Shown: one piece after another, positions 1 to 10,809 of the stretch | Numbering within the stretch: position 1 is the first letter of the stretch | How the letters are laid out: each line of letters opens with the position of its first letter | Assembly (NCBI RefSeq): GCF_905220365.1 | Contig: NC_061138.1 | Coordinates: 11,733,814 to 11,797,813 of the forward strand | Source of the DNA: Vanessa cardui | Lineage: Eukaryota > Arthropoda > Insecta > Lepidoptera > Nymphalidae | Length of the DNA stretch: 64,000 nt | Reading direction: 5' to 3' | Notes under the pieces: model-generated | Told to the model about the DNA's origin: nothing | The model's input: only the letters and a program-made list of their open reading frames with translations | Database searches by the model: none | Position numbers and translations under genes: made by a program

Positions 1-2262
1 CTTCGGGCGACGTGCTGCCGGGCGCGGAGGGCCTATGTCCGCTGTCGAAGGCGCAACGGCCTTGACACGGATCTGGAGGGACAGTTGCTAGACATTTATC
101 GCCAGTTGAAAAAAGATCTACAGCTGGCGATAAGGAAGGCTAAAGAGGAGGCCAGGGAGGAGCTTCTGGCGGGTCTCAATCGAGACCCGTGGGGGCGTCC
201 GTACCGCGGTGTGCGCGGGAAGTTCCGCACCCAAGGCGCCCCTCTCACCGAGACGCTGCCGCCGGAACTCCTTCTGCGCCTGGTCGGGGAACTGTTTCCC
301 CACCCAGGCGAGCATGTCCCTCCACAGATGGCCCCCAGCTCCGTGACCGAAGACGCAGTGGCTTCACCATTGATCACGGAGCGGGAAATGGAGATGGCCC
401 TCGGTCGCTTGAAGGCCAAGAAGACGGCGCCGGGTCCGGACGGGGTTCCTGGGCGTGTTCTATGCGACGCCCTGGAATACCTAGGTGCAAGGCTTCGGGA
501 GCTGTTTGACGAGTGTCTGTGCAGTGGACAGTTTCCGAAGCCTTGGAAAGAAGGGAAGTTGGTCCTGTTGCCGAAGGAAGGTCGGCCGTTGGATTCCCCT
601 TCGGCATACAGGCCAATCGTGCTGCTGAACGGGACTGGAAAACTCTTCGAGAAGATCCTCGCAGCCCGTCTCGTTCAGCACCTCGAGGAGGTCGGTCCGG
701 GTCTCTCGCAGGCTCAGTACGGGTTCAGGGCAGGCCGGTCGACGGTCGACGCCCTGGACGCCCTGAAGACTCGGACCACGGAAGCGGTGGCCCAGGGGCA
801 AGTCGTCTTGGCGGTTTCGCTCGACGTGGCTAACGCCTTCAACAGTCTCCCCTTTGAGACTATACGGGAGGCACTTCGATACCATGAGGTGCCGTCCTAT
901 CTCAGGAGGCTGTTGGAGGCGTACCTCCAGGACAGGGAGATCCTCTGGGCGGGGGTCGATGGGAGGCTCATCCGGCATCGAGTGAGCTGCGGCGTTCCAC
1001 AGGGGTCGGTTCTCGGCCCAATTCTGTGGAATGTCGGTTTCGACTGGCTCCTGCGGGCTCCCGTCCTTCCCGGGATGGGGGTGTTGTGTTACGCTGACGA
1101 CACCCTCGTCACGGCGATTGGGCGGGACTTCCGGGAGGCGGCTCGCCTCGCCGAAGTCGGAACGGCTCTCACCGTGGACCGCATGGAAATGCTGGGCTTG
1201 AGGGTCTCCATATCCAAAACGGAGGCCCTCCTCTTCCACGGTCCACGGAAAGGACCCCCACGAGGTGCGAGTATCACCGTCCACGGGACGGTGATCAAGG
1301 TGCAGGCCCAGATGAAGTATCTGGGCCTGATCCTGGACGGTCGATGGAGCTTCGGGCAGCATTTTATCCAACTCGGCCCGAGGCTCATCAACGCCGCCGC
1401 CGCTCTTGGTCGCCTCCTTCCGAATGTGGGGGGGCCGGGGTCACTATGCCGGCGTCTCTATTCCGGCGTAGTGAGGTCGATGGCGCTTTACGGTGCCCCG
1501 ATCTGGATAGATGCCCTCACCACTAAAAATCGGGCCCTGCTGCGCAAGCCGCAGAGGGTCATAGCGGTGAGAGGCATCAGAGGGTACCGTACGGTGTCGT
1601 GGACTGCGGCGACACTTCTCGCGGGCGATCCGCCCTGGGAGCTCCAGGCGGAGGTGCTCGCGGAGGTGTACCGGTTCCGAGTCGAGGCGAGGGACCGCGG
1701 CGAACGTCCAGGGTCGGCGGAGATCGGGCGGATCAGGGCTCTAGCCCAGCAAGCCCTGATCGTCCGATGGCAGGAAGATCTGGGGTCACCCACGGCGGGC
1801 CTAGCGACAGTGGAGGCGATCCGTCCCCACTTGAGTCGCTGGGTCGAGAGGAAGTACGGCACACTGTCGTACAGAATGACGCAGGTACTTACTGGACACG
1901 GATGCTTCGGTAAGTACCTGCACGGGATAGCGCGGCGGGAGGAGTCACCCTGCTGCCACGAGTGTGGTGCGCCAGTGGATTCGGCGTACCACACCCTGTA
2001 CGAGTGTGCTGCGTGGGGGCCCCAGAGGCACACCCTTGCGGCGACTATGGGCGGAGACCTTTCGCTGCCGAGCATCATCAACGCCATGCTCGGTAGCGAG
2101 ATGTGCTGGTCAGAGATGCGCTCCTTCTGCGAAAGTGTCATGTCGCAGAAGGAAGCCGCGGAGCGGGAGCGGGAAGAGAGTGCCGCCGCTGACTCGCTCC
2201 GCAGAAGACGACCGGGGAGGAGGAAAAGGCGCTACGCGCACCTTCTCCCACCGCCTCAATAG
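1..2262 (+). CDS. LINE ORF2: reverse transcriptase, partial at 5' end
   Basis: The reading frame is open from base 1 to the TAG at 2260-2262 (753 codons), so the ATG-like start inside it is not the true start. Counting codons from base 1, the reverse transcriptase begins near residue 143 (APGPDG). It has a catalytic SLDVANAF motif with Asp at about 275, the CGVPQGSVLGP motif, and the YADD box at about 364-367. A thumb and linker region follows, then a zinc knuckle of form C-x2-C-x8-H-x4-C at about 652-669, and a strongly basic tail rich in Arg and Lys. This order is typical of R1-clade ORF2 proteins, which carry out target-primed reverse transcription of their own RNA. The N-terminal apurinic-like endonuclease lies outside the window. 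No stop or frameshift interrupts the visible part, so this copy may be young. The several ORFs on other frames of this GC-rich stretch are shadows. Confidence 0.9.
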   Translation, partial: LRATCCRARRAYVRCRRRNGLDTDLEGQLLDIYRQLKKDLQLAIRKAKEEAREELLAGLNRDPWGRPYRGVRGKFRTQGAPLTETLPPELLLRLVGELFPHPGEHVPPQMAPSSVTEDAVASPLITEREMEMALGRLKAKKTAPGPDGVPGRVLCDALEYLGARLRELFDECLCSGQFPKPWKEGKLVLLPKEGRPLDSPSAYRPIVLLNGTGKLFEKILAARLVQHLEEVGPGLSQAQYGFRAGRSTVDALDALKTRTTEAVAQGQVVLAVSLDVANAFNSLPFETIREALRYHEVPSYLRRLLEAYLQDREILWAGVDGRLIRHRVSCGVPQGSVLGPILWNVGFDWLLRAPVLPGMGVLCYADDTLVTAIGRDFREAARLAEVGTALTVDRMEMLGLRVSISKTEALLFHGPRKGPPRGASITVHGTVIKVQAQMKYLGLILDGRWSFGQHFIQLGPRLINAAAALGRLLPNVGGPGSLCRRLYSGVVRSMALYGAPIWIDALTTKNRALLRKPQRVIAVRGIRGYRTVSWTAATLLAGDPPWELQAEVLAEVYRFRVEARDRGERPGSAEIGRIRALAQQALIVRWQEDLGSPTAGLATVEAIRPHLSRWVERKYGTLSYRMTQVLTGHGCFGKYLHGIARREESPCCHECGAPVDSAYHTLYECAAWGPQRHTLAATMGGDLSLPSIINAMLGSEMCWSEMRSFCESVMSQKEAAEREREESAAADSLRRRRPGRRKRRYAHLLPPPQ

Positions 2263-2558
2263 GCGCCGCAGGGACTAGGGGGGTCCCAGTACCCCGGGAA
2301 TCACCCCTAGGTGTTAGAGGCCCGCATAGGTGGGCCGACCGTCAGGGCGTCACGGTAGCATGCGTAAGCGATCCCGTGGCGTCCATCGAAAGACGGAGAG
2401 GGTACCGCTGGTTTTTTAGTGGGTAAACCCGGCGTACTTGGGCGCACTCGGCGTCCAGGGTTCCGGGGAGTCCCACACACCCCCCCACTTTCCATCACGT
2501 GGGGGAAGCGCGTAACGCGTTTTTCCAGCGAGAAAAAAAAAAAAAAAAAAAAAAAAAA
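1..2558 (+). mobile_element. R1-clade non-LTR retrotransposon (LINE), 3' part
   Basis: The element runs in from the left edge, so its 5' end, ORF1 and endonuclease domain are not in view. It consists of the ORF2 3' part (1-2262), a GC-rich 3' UTR of about 270 bp, and an uninterrupted 26-A tail at 2533-2558. GC content drops sharply just after the tail, which marks the 3' junction. The long uninterrupted frame and the pure A tail suggest a fairly recent insertion. Assignment to the R1 group (R1, TRAS, SART and relatives) rests on the domain order and the C-terminal knuckle. Whether it is a site-specific or a dispersed member cannot be told without the 5' junction. Confidence 0.88.
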
Positions 2559-5500
2559 GACACAGTATATATATTAATCTCCACGAACGGTGGTAGTCAA
2601 TTTCCATCCGGTGAGCTCGTTTGCCCCCTATAAAAAAATAGTAAGTCCTAGTACATACAAAGGGTAAAAATACGAACCAATTTTACAATAGTAGAAACAT
2701 CAGATCAGTGAGTGTCTTTAGGCTGAGTGCTCGTAGCGCGCAACAAAGACAATATCGTTGTATAACAATCGCTGGGAAGCTAACCCGTGATTAAATTCCG
2801 CTATCAACTGAACCACGGTCAGTCTGAGCTTTGGGACAGGTTTCAAGTGATAAACTTCTCTCTCTATTATACAATCGAATTGCATAAGTTTTTTTTTGAC
2901 GTTTTATTCTTACTAGCAAACCGCTCCGGCTACGAATGCAATACCGATACTTAATATATACTACAGAATTTGTTTATTTACAATATCACATTAGATACTT
3001 TTTAAGTTATCAGTCGTATTATATTGTTCATGTTTTATATACGACAAAAACCTTACTCTCGAATCATCCTCTGTTAAAAAAACGGCATCAAAATCCGTTG
3101 CATAATTTTATAGATCTAGGCACACATAGACAGCGGTAAGCAACTTTGTTTTATACTATGATAATTATTAAGTGTATTTTATTGGTCTAATAACAAAACA
3201 TTAGATATTCAACCACGAAAGAGCAACACTTAATATTGATGAGTTCCAATTTGTAGAAGTGGTTCAATGATCCAAAGTTAGTGGTGCATTGGCAATGAAA
3301 GGAATGGCTAATATTTCTTCTTGTGATGATTACTTACTGTCAGGTGGCCCATTTGCGCCTCCACCTGCCTATTTTTAAAGAAGTAAGAAATACAAATTAC
3401 CAGTGTTCAAAATTAAAAAACCCAAATCGGGTGATCACTCATGCGTATTTAAAGATATTACACATGTATTCCTTGGTTGTGATAATTAAGTTATGGTCAT
3501 TAAATTGGTATCAGATCGAAGATATCGGTTCGATCTTAACTAGGACTTTTCTCCCAACTGTTAGCCATGTTATAGGTTTAATAGGGGGGCTGGGTAAATA
3601 GGTATTTTAGAAATTACTCAAAACTAAGCACTCTTTAAAAAAAGGAAATACATACATTTTATTCATAAACATAAAATATATGAAATTAATATTACCTGGG
3701 TACAACCAACTGTTACTTGGGTATATCCACTTTGCACATTCACTCCGTCAAGCACCAGAAAGCACTTCCATCACTGTCAAGATCCTGCCACATATAGCCA
3801 TTTTGATCATCCAATTCCTTATCTCTCTTATGGCTCAATCGACTATTTTGACTTTAACGCATTGACTATTCAAAATGTAGTTTAACTTGTTTTACAATTA
3901 AAATGAAGATGGTTCGTTTTCTGGACCGAGGATCTAAATTGCGATTCAACGGGGAAGTGCTGTTTGCATTCTTGCCACCATTCCACTGATTTATACGGTC
4001 ACTATATTAGTTCATAATTAAGTAAATTAAAGGCCTTAATGTTAATAGAATTCTTATGTAATATATTTAGATAGAAGACCATGTTAAGAATAAGTTGATA
4101 TACCAAAATTTCCTGACTTGTACCACACACAAACAATCAGGACTAAGCGTAACCACTTCTGCGAGTCACTCTCGCTTGCAGTTTAAATTACGTGACTGAC
4201 GAACGGACCGACCATTATCAATATTGGCTGCTGACTTTTGTTCTTTTTCGAAAAGCACTTAAAAGTATTTGGAAGAAAAAGCAAGTAAAAATTTACGAAA
4301 TTCACTTCTGAACGATTCCAGTTACAACGAAGACTTGAGTGTAAAAAATATGCGCAAATACAGGTGCATTCTCTATTCCTCTACTGTAGTACTGTAATTC
4401 TCAATATTTGGAATGATAACCCACCAGATAATTCTGGCGCAGAACCAAGATAAGCTTCTATATATATATGACGAAATTGTTTCGGAAAAACATCGAAACA
4501 TTTTTCTTCGACAATGGCTGTAGCCCAATATTAGTAGCAATTAAGTGCCAATTCAGTTCTGCGTAATATGTTCTTAAACATATATATCTCTATTTATTTT
4601 TGGTGTACGGGTTCAAAGTCAGATAGTTTAGATTGTTTACAGGTAACACATACTTTATAAATTCTAAACGTTTATTAAATTAATCCTTGTCATTGTTAGT
4701 CGTCAGATGTAAGTTTTAAAAAGTAGCCAGTCCTTCTTTAGAGTTCTTTGCTTCAAACCAAATTTCATCGAATTTGATGATTTAGTCGTTCAATACTACA
4801 TATGTATCTATGTTTTAAAATGTATAACCCTTAAAAATAAAGAATATATTTGTGAATGAATATCAACTACATGCGATGTAACTTCGTAACACTCACAGCT
4901 GTTTCTGAGTATTACAAATGTTGGGGCAAAGTTGAATTTATTATTTTCATATTACGTACACATCATATGCAAACAAAATTTGTATCGCATATAAAATTCT
5001 CTTTTGACTACCTCACAGTGAACCGTGATATGTATTACTGTGCCCCTAACAACGGTTTCAGATTTTAAACGATTGGTAAAATGGTAATTCCATTTTTAAA
5101 ATGAAAACGTCAAACGTAATTAGCTAGACCAGACCAAGTCGGTATAGCTTATTATTTTTGGTAGTCAATTTCAACGGAAACCAGTCAACTACATATTATA
5201 GCCTACAACTGCTTGTTCAGATGAACGTTACATATCTTTCAGATATCCCTTCATTCTACCGCAAAACCTTTCTAGGTACCCGGTCGTAAGTCTTTTCCGA
5301 ATCTATAAGTAGTATGTGAAGGTTTTATGGATAATTCTGTCAAAGACTATTCTCTTTCTTTCTTAATTTCCACCTAGTTTCCTGCAAACATGGTTCATAT
5401 ATTCTTCTTATATTTCATGACTCCGCTAACTCTTCAGCTTAATTATCGTTCCTATATTCCAACCAGCATACCTCATTCTCACCTCCAACCTTCGTGCTCA

Positions 5501-7656
5501 CTTCTTACTTTGCAATCGCCCGTGTTGTTGCAACACAATACACTTCCCACGAAGGCCGGGTTCTACCCCTGCCCATTGTCTGAGGGGTGCACCCTAGCCA
5601 AAAAGGGTTTGTAAATATGTTTAGGGCTGGCCGACTGCCTGACACCTTGGAACATTTTTGATGACAACTTTTTTCATTTATCCGCCATAGCTCGGGGGAC
5701 CTAAGACGCGATGATCTGTAGAGATCCCAAAATCCCTTAGTAGCCTTCTACAACACCTAAGGGCCTATTCTAAGCACCTATTCTAAGCCGGCTCTAGATT
5801 GCTTAATAAATAATACTTAGTTTTGACCATATAAATTAATATATTACTTTCGGAATAGAGCTTTTCGAATTAATTTACGTATAAGTAGAAGCAGTATTGC
5901 TTCAGTAAGCCATTTGAAGTACCCACTCAAACGACGACTTTCCACTTACCTTGTTTGACAAATTTAAATCCACCGTTTGTCGGTATTGCAAAAGTCATTT
6001 TGCATGTAATACACTTTATGACATTTTAACAGGAAATTTGTATAATAAACATGAATATATGAGTAATATTATTAAATAGAATTAACATTTTTGCATGTAG
6101 CAATTTCACGTTGCCAAATATTTTGAAATAACAAGAATTATGGAAAACCCTTGGTGACTTCGTAGCGTATTTTTTACGTTATAGGTGGCAAAGCAGCAGG
6201 AGGCGCGCCTGATGGAAAGTGGTAACCATCACCGATAGACATCCGTAACACCGAGGGGCCTTACAGGCCCTTGCCGGCCTTTAAGGACAGAGTACGCTCT
6301 TGAAGGTGCCCAAGTCGTATCGATTCAGAAAGCATATAGTTACGCATGGAGTACAAGTCAAAATATGTCTTAAAAAACTGGTGCCTTTTGAAACCGTAAC
6401 ACAATGATACTCAATATAGCTGATTGGATGTAGAATACCTGATTGGTTTGCACAAAGCCACAAACCTTTTAAAACTTTTTGCTTGTTCTTTCTGATAATT
6501 TATGGCGCTATAATATAACAACAGACTTATTCTAAGAATAAATACCCTGTACATTTCATACAACTGTATTTCGAAATGACATAATTTTAGTGTACGAATA
6601 TATCGCAGATTAGTTTTTTCATTTATATAGAATACATTCAAAATTCTTGAGAAATCTTTCGTTGTAAAAATTCTAATTTTAGATAGTGACGGTTGTTGCG
6701 TACATTTTAAGCTTTTGTAAATAAGAAACAGATTTAGCAATTGTTTCTATTTATCATTTCAAATGTGTTATACGTAAAGATTTTAACGTCAATTTTTCGT
6801 ACCCTTTTTATGATAAAATGAATGATGTGTGTGTCACGTGCGAAAACGAGTACCTGTCGAATTTACGTGAAAAGCACTTACAGCCAATATTCAGACAGAT
6901 GATAGACAGATATTCACTATAACAGTTTTTCGGCTGGCGTTTTACGTTGGAAGCCCATTAACAAAAGATTTCATTACAGTGTCTATGTGAGAATATATTT
7001 GTTTTTCTGATGTTTTTAATATAGACGGACCGTCAAATGTGCCAACTGATGGTAATTGGTCATCAACGCCACAAACCATTTCCGATATCGCCTGGAAAGT
7101 AAGATTTTATGATGTGTGCTAATTGATTCCTTATCCTGATTGGTATTTTTGAATATCCTCAAAACCGACAAATTAAGCAAAAAATTATCTATTACATTTT
7201 TATTTTATTGAAAAACTCTTTTTCCACATGTATTCATTATTACAATAACGTCAATGTTTTAAATGCCGGTCATTTCTTAAATGCCATATTGTAAATCCCA
7301 TTTTAATGTAATTTATTTACATTCCAAACCAAAAATATAAACCAATCGCAAATACGACTTATGCATCAAGGAGGTTGGACCCGCAAACATTTTTAAAAAA
7401 TTATATGAACGAATAAACCATGGAGAACCAAGAAATTTAATGTCGATTCAAAAAAAACACATTCATACGTCATAATCTGATTTAAATATAACTTTCAAAT
7501 GGTTCTGAAATTAATGCTCGATTTCAAGACTGGTCGTTATTACGTTAACAGTTGAACGGAGAAGATTTAATTACACGCAGACAAAGCCACAAGAACCGCC
7601 TAGGATAATGTCGGTATGAACCTATATTCGCTTAATCTAAGCGAAATAACAGAGTA
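2559..7656. other. AT-rich intergenic stretch with degraded repeats, no gene seen
   Basis: No open frame here has recognisable protein character. Repeat fragments are visible. A piece at 3060-3165 (minus) matches the 5' part of the Helitron-like family seen at 8713 and 61225. A worn copy of the 'gggccacctgatggtaagtg' repeat lies at about 3285-3370 (minus), and another diverged relative at 6185-6260 (plus). The phrase 'ttgccccctata' near 2620 recurs near 48258. A GC-richer patch at 5545-5790 may be an old transposon piece that I could not identify. Confidence 0.5.
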
Positions 7657-7764
7657 TTACACCCGTATTTATAGACAAGAAAAAGTAAGTACTTGAGTAA
7701 AAGTAATTACTTAAGTAACAATTTTTATTCTATAGTTAAGTCATTGATCGAAGATAGAACTGTC

Positions 7765-8361
7765 ATAAATAAAATTTTAACAAAAAGAAAAACCGACTTC
7801 AAACAAAACACTATTTTAAAACAAATGAATATGCACGAAAAAGTAATAAAAATAATTGCGTATTCAACATATTTTTTAGAGTCTTCCTAAATTAAATGAA
7901 ATGAAAAATATTAGACTACTTAAAAGTCGATTAACGATTATATCATGTAGTTATAGTTATTGGTATATTTGGAGCCGGTGTCAGCCACGGTGCCCTTGCC
8001 CCAACAATCAAAAGAAAGAAGCGATACGAGCCCCTTGATTGATCCAGTATATTATTGTGTAAAAGGTAATTTGTAAAAAACATATTTGTTAAAGTATTCT
8101 CGTATTGTTTTTTTGATAGATATACTGTAGGGTTTTATTAGCTGACACCGACTCCAAATATAACAATAATTATAACTACATGATATAATCGTTAATCGAC
8201 TTTTAAGTAGTCTAATATTTTTCATTTCATTTAATTTAGGAAGACTCTAAAAAATATGTTGAATACGCAATTATTTTTATTACTTTTTCGTGCATATTCA
8301 TTTGTTTTAAAATAGTGTTTTGTTTGAAGTCGGTTTTTCTTTTTGTTAAAATTTTATTTAT
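7765..8361. repeat. Foldback palindrome, two 221 bp inverted arms around 155 bp
   Basis: The arm at 7765-7985 and the arm at 8141-8361 are near-perfect reverse complements of equal length. The spacer is 7986-8140. Each outer end carries an 'aaaaaccgacttcaaacaa' motif or its complement, and each inner end carries 'tcagc'/'gctga'. A single arm of the same repeat recurs at about 52935-53150, joined there to a second segment beginning 'caaccgacttcaaaaagg', so the palindrome is probably two opposed copies of a longer repeat. It lies inside the Harbinger element and close to its left end, so it inserted or formed after that element. Confidence 0.8.
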
Positions 8362-8712
8362 TTTTTGATTTTAAGTGAAGCTGATGTTGACTAACTAATT
8401 TTTTTTAATATGGATAGATTAAGCGTTCCGTTTATATGAGTCAGAAACTACTTCGAGGACAATTTCAAAGGAAACTTGCGAATAAAGCAAAAATAGACTT
8501 TCGAAAATGCGGATTTAATACGTCACGCGGCGTAAACCACAAGGATCCCTCGAAAGAGCTGTAATCGAACTCAGCAAAAAAACTTTGAAAAAGACCAACT
8601 GTATTTCGTACATCATATGACATCACATCACATACACAAAATTTGATTAAAGATAGTAAGAAATTCTGCCCCATATCGCACCCTAACTGCGAGCCGTATA
8701 GGAGTTCCATCA

Positions 8713-8963
8713 CTACATAGTATAAAACAAAGTCGCTTTCTCTGTCCCTATATCTTTAAATCTACGCAACGGATTTTGATACGGTTTTTTTTAAAAGATA
8801 GTGTGATTCAAGGGGAAGGTTTGTGTATATAATACATGAACAATATAGTAAAGAAACACTGATAATTTTAGAAGTTTGAGATGTGATGTCGTAAATAAAC
8901 AAATTCTGTAGTATATTTAGTATAAGTATTGCACCCGTGCGAAGCCGGGGTGGGTAGCTAGTT
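8713..8963 (+). mobile_element. Helitron-like non-autonomous element (CTAGT end)
   Basis: Begins near 'attacatagtataaaacaaag'-type sequence and ends in 'gcgaagccggggtgggtagctagt'-type sequence. The GC-rich 3' end closing on CTAGT, with no terminal inverted repeats, is what lepidopteran non-autonomous Helitrons show. A second near full-length copy is at 61225-61453, and fragments are at 22893 (plus), 3060 (minus) and 46560 (minus). It carries no protein. Confidence 0.5.
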
Positions 8964-9263
8964 GATTATAATATTCGACTATGATAATTACATAAACATA
9001 ACCACATTACGGAAGGTGACTCAAATATCCAAATAACCTATAAATAAAAGATTCGACCGAGTATCGCTAACGTGCTCCTCAGAATTGTTCCGTTCCCTTC
9101 CGTTCCGTTACTTTGTCATGGATCCTGTGCTCAGAACCTTACCAAACTTTCACCAAATTACCCTAGAAGTATATATTTTATAATAAAAAAAGAATTTTCA
9201 AAATTGGTTAACGTGATTTTCAGTTATTCACCTATTTGTCGCGCATATACATAAGGCAAATTT

Positions 9264-9480
9264 AAGACTTATGTCGTTTTCACATGGATACCATCATCGG
9301 AAAAAAAAATAAAAAAAATGGGACCCCACGGGAAGCACTACCTTTCAAACAAAAAAAAATTATCAAAATCGGTCCACCCAGTAAAAAGTTATGAGGTAAC
9401 AAACATAAAAAAAAAAAAAAGAAAAAAAAAAATACAGACGAATTGATAACCTCCTCCTTTTGGAAGTCGGTTGAAAAGTT
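9264..9480. repeat. Lepidopteran interspersed repeat fragment ('gaagtcggttgaaaag' end)
   Basis: Contains 'ggtccacccagtaaaaagtt' and ends in 'cctccttttggaagtcggttg', with two long A runs. A reversed matching end is at about 52857-52925, where it is joined to the sequence that forms the foldback arms at 7765. It was probably inserted into the Harbinger element. It is non-coding. Confidence 0.5.
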
Positions 9481-9601
9481 AGAATTCTCAGCCAAGTAAT
9501 AGTCATCGTTTTCTTTACTCAAGCATTACTTTTGAGGTGAAGTACTATTCTCTCTGTACGTTTTGAGGTTATTTTGTGGAATATTTTGAATGTAAAGTTT
9601 G

Positions 9602-10164
9602 GATGGCATCGAAGAAGTTTTTGCTGTTGTAGACAATAATATATTAGAAGAAATAGAAGTGCCTGAAACTAGAAATCCCAAAGTTTACTTTCGTGATGTG
9701 GATCCATTTAATGACTTGATTCGGAGGATTGTTTTAAGAAGAGGTTTCGTTTCTCCAAAAATGTTGTGATTCATATAATTTTACCAAAAATAACCGGCTT
9801 TTTAGAATCAGAGACACAAAGAGGGCTTCCTATAACCCCACTGTGTCAGTTGCTTACTGCGTTACGTTATTATGCTACTGGAAGCTTCCAAATTGTATGT
9901 GGAGACATCATGCATATTTCTCAATCGACAGTGTGTAACATAGTGAAGAGAGTTAGTCGAGCATTAGCAATGCTAATGCCAGATTTTATTAAATTTCCTG
10001 CCAATTTGAGGAATATAAAGGCCGCTTTTGAAAACCTGGGTTGTATTGGCAGAGCACCTGGACTGAAAAATATTGTAGGAGCAATTGACTGCACCCATAT
10101 AAAAATTACCAAGCCTAGAGGCATTATACACACAGAGCAGGTTAGGATTGTATCATATTTTTGA
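9602..10164 (+). pseudogene. HARBI1-like transposase remnant (PIF/Harbinger nuclease)
   Basis: Two frames are needed to read the protein. The first (9602-9769) gives an acidic N-terminal segment containing DVDPFNDL. The frame then shifts near 9750-9765. The second part, to 10164, continues with a helix-turn-helix-like region (GDIMHISQSTVCNIVKRVSR) and the start of the DDE nuclease fold, GAIDCTHIKI, whose Asp would be the first catalytic acid. The frame ends just after HTEQ at 10164. The 'caggttagg' there could be an intron donor, since related proteins continue with the rest of the fold, but no downstream sequence before the element end at 10806 encodes the other two catalytic acids. It is therefore a broken transposase. 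The real HARBI1 gene of animals is a domesticated relative, but nothing here suggests domestication. Confidence 0.8.
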
Positions 10165-10809
10165 ATGATATTTAAAAATAAATCCTTTTCTAAAGTAGAA
10201 AACGATCTTTTTCTATCAGTTTCTTGCATTTTAAAATTAACGCAGTATAGATAATAAGATATACTTTATTGGCAAAAAGGTATTCAGAAATAAATTCAAT
10301 GCACCGACACGATAGGGACTTTTTTTTAAGAAAGAAATGAATGCATAACCTTTCTAAGTAAAAAATCACGAGTCGTCATATAACCCGGAGGTAAAAGTAA
10401 ACATTTAAATTTGGTAAGGTTATATCATGTCAAACGTTTCGTCTCTCCTAACATTATTTTTTGTACCGATTAAATTATTATTTAATTTGTACAAATAGAT
10501 ATACTTTAAATAACTCTATTACTAATATAGTATATATCAAATAAAGTAAAATCCAAAAGGTTATTGCTAGATCGTGTTAAATAATCTAGATTTTATGTTT
10601 ACCTTTAAACGAAACGCAGGCGCGAAGTGTTGCCACATAGAATTCACAACTAAACGTCAAGTATGACTTAAACATTTGCTCAAGTAAGTAATGGGTGTTG
10701 CTCGATTATAGAATATAATTTGGTAATTAAGAATTCTAATCTCAAGTAATGACTTCATTAAGAAATTACTTAGCATCAAGTAGTTACTTGTCTATAAATA
10801 TGGGTGTTA

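Larger units (their letters stand above)
7660..10806 (+). mobile_element. PIF/Harbinger DNA transposon, decayed but with both ends
   Basis: The two ends are inverted repeats: CACCCGTATTTATAGACAAG at 7660-7679 and its reverse complement at 10787-10806, with one mismatch in 20. Beyond these, both ends carry several short AGTAATTACTT-like motifs. The element is flanked by TTA at 7657-7659 and 10807-10809, and a 3 bp TTA/TAA target duplication is the hallmark of PIF/Harbinger. Inside is a broken HARBI1-like transposase (9602-10164), and the family call from the ends agrees with the family call from the protein. Later insertions inside it include a foldback palindrome (7765-8361), a Helitron-like piece (8713-8963) and another lepidopteran repeat (about 9264-9480). 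The catalytic domain is incomplete, so this copy is not autonomous. Confidence 0.8.

Noticed and set aside
96..2141. Several long minus-strand and alternate-frame ORFs opposite the LINE ORF2
   Set aside because: They lie in GC-rich coding DNA of the reverse transcriptase, have no motifs, and are shadows.
2533..2558. Telomeric insertion of a TRAS/SART type element
   Set aside because: No TTAGG repeats follow the poly-A tail. Only the broader R1 clade is supported.
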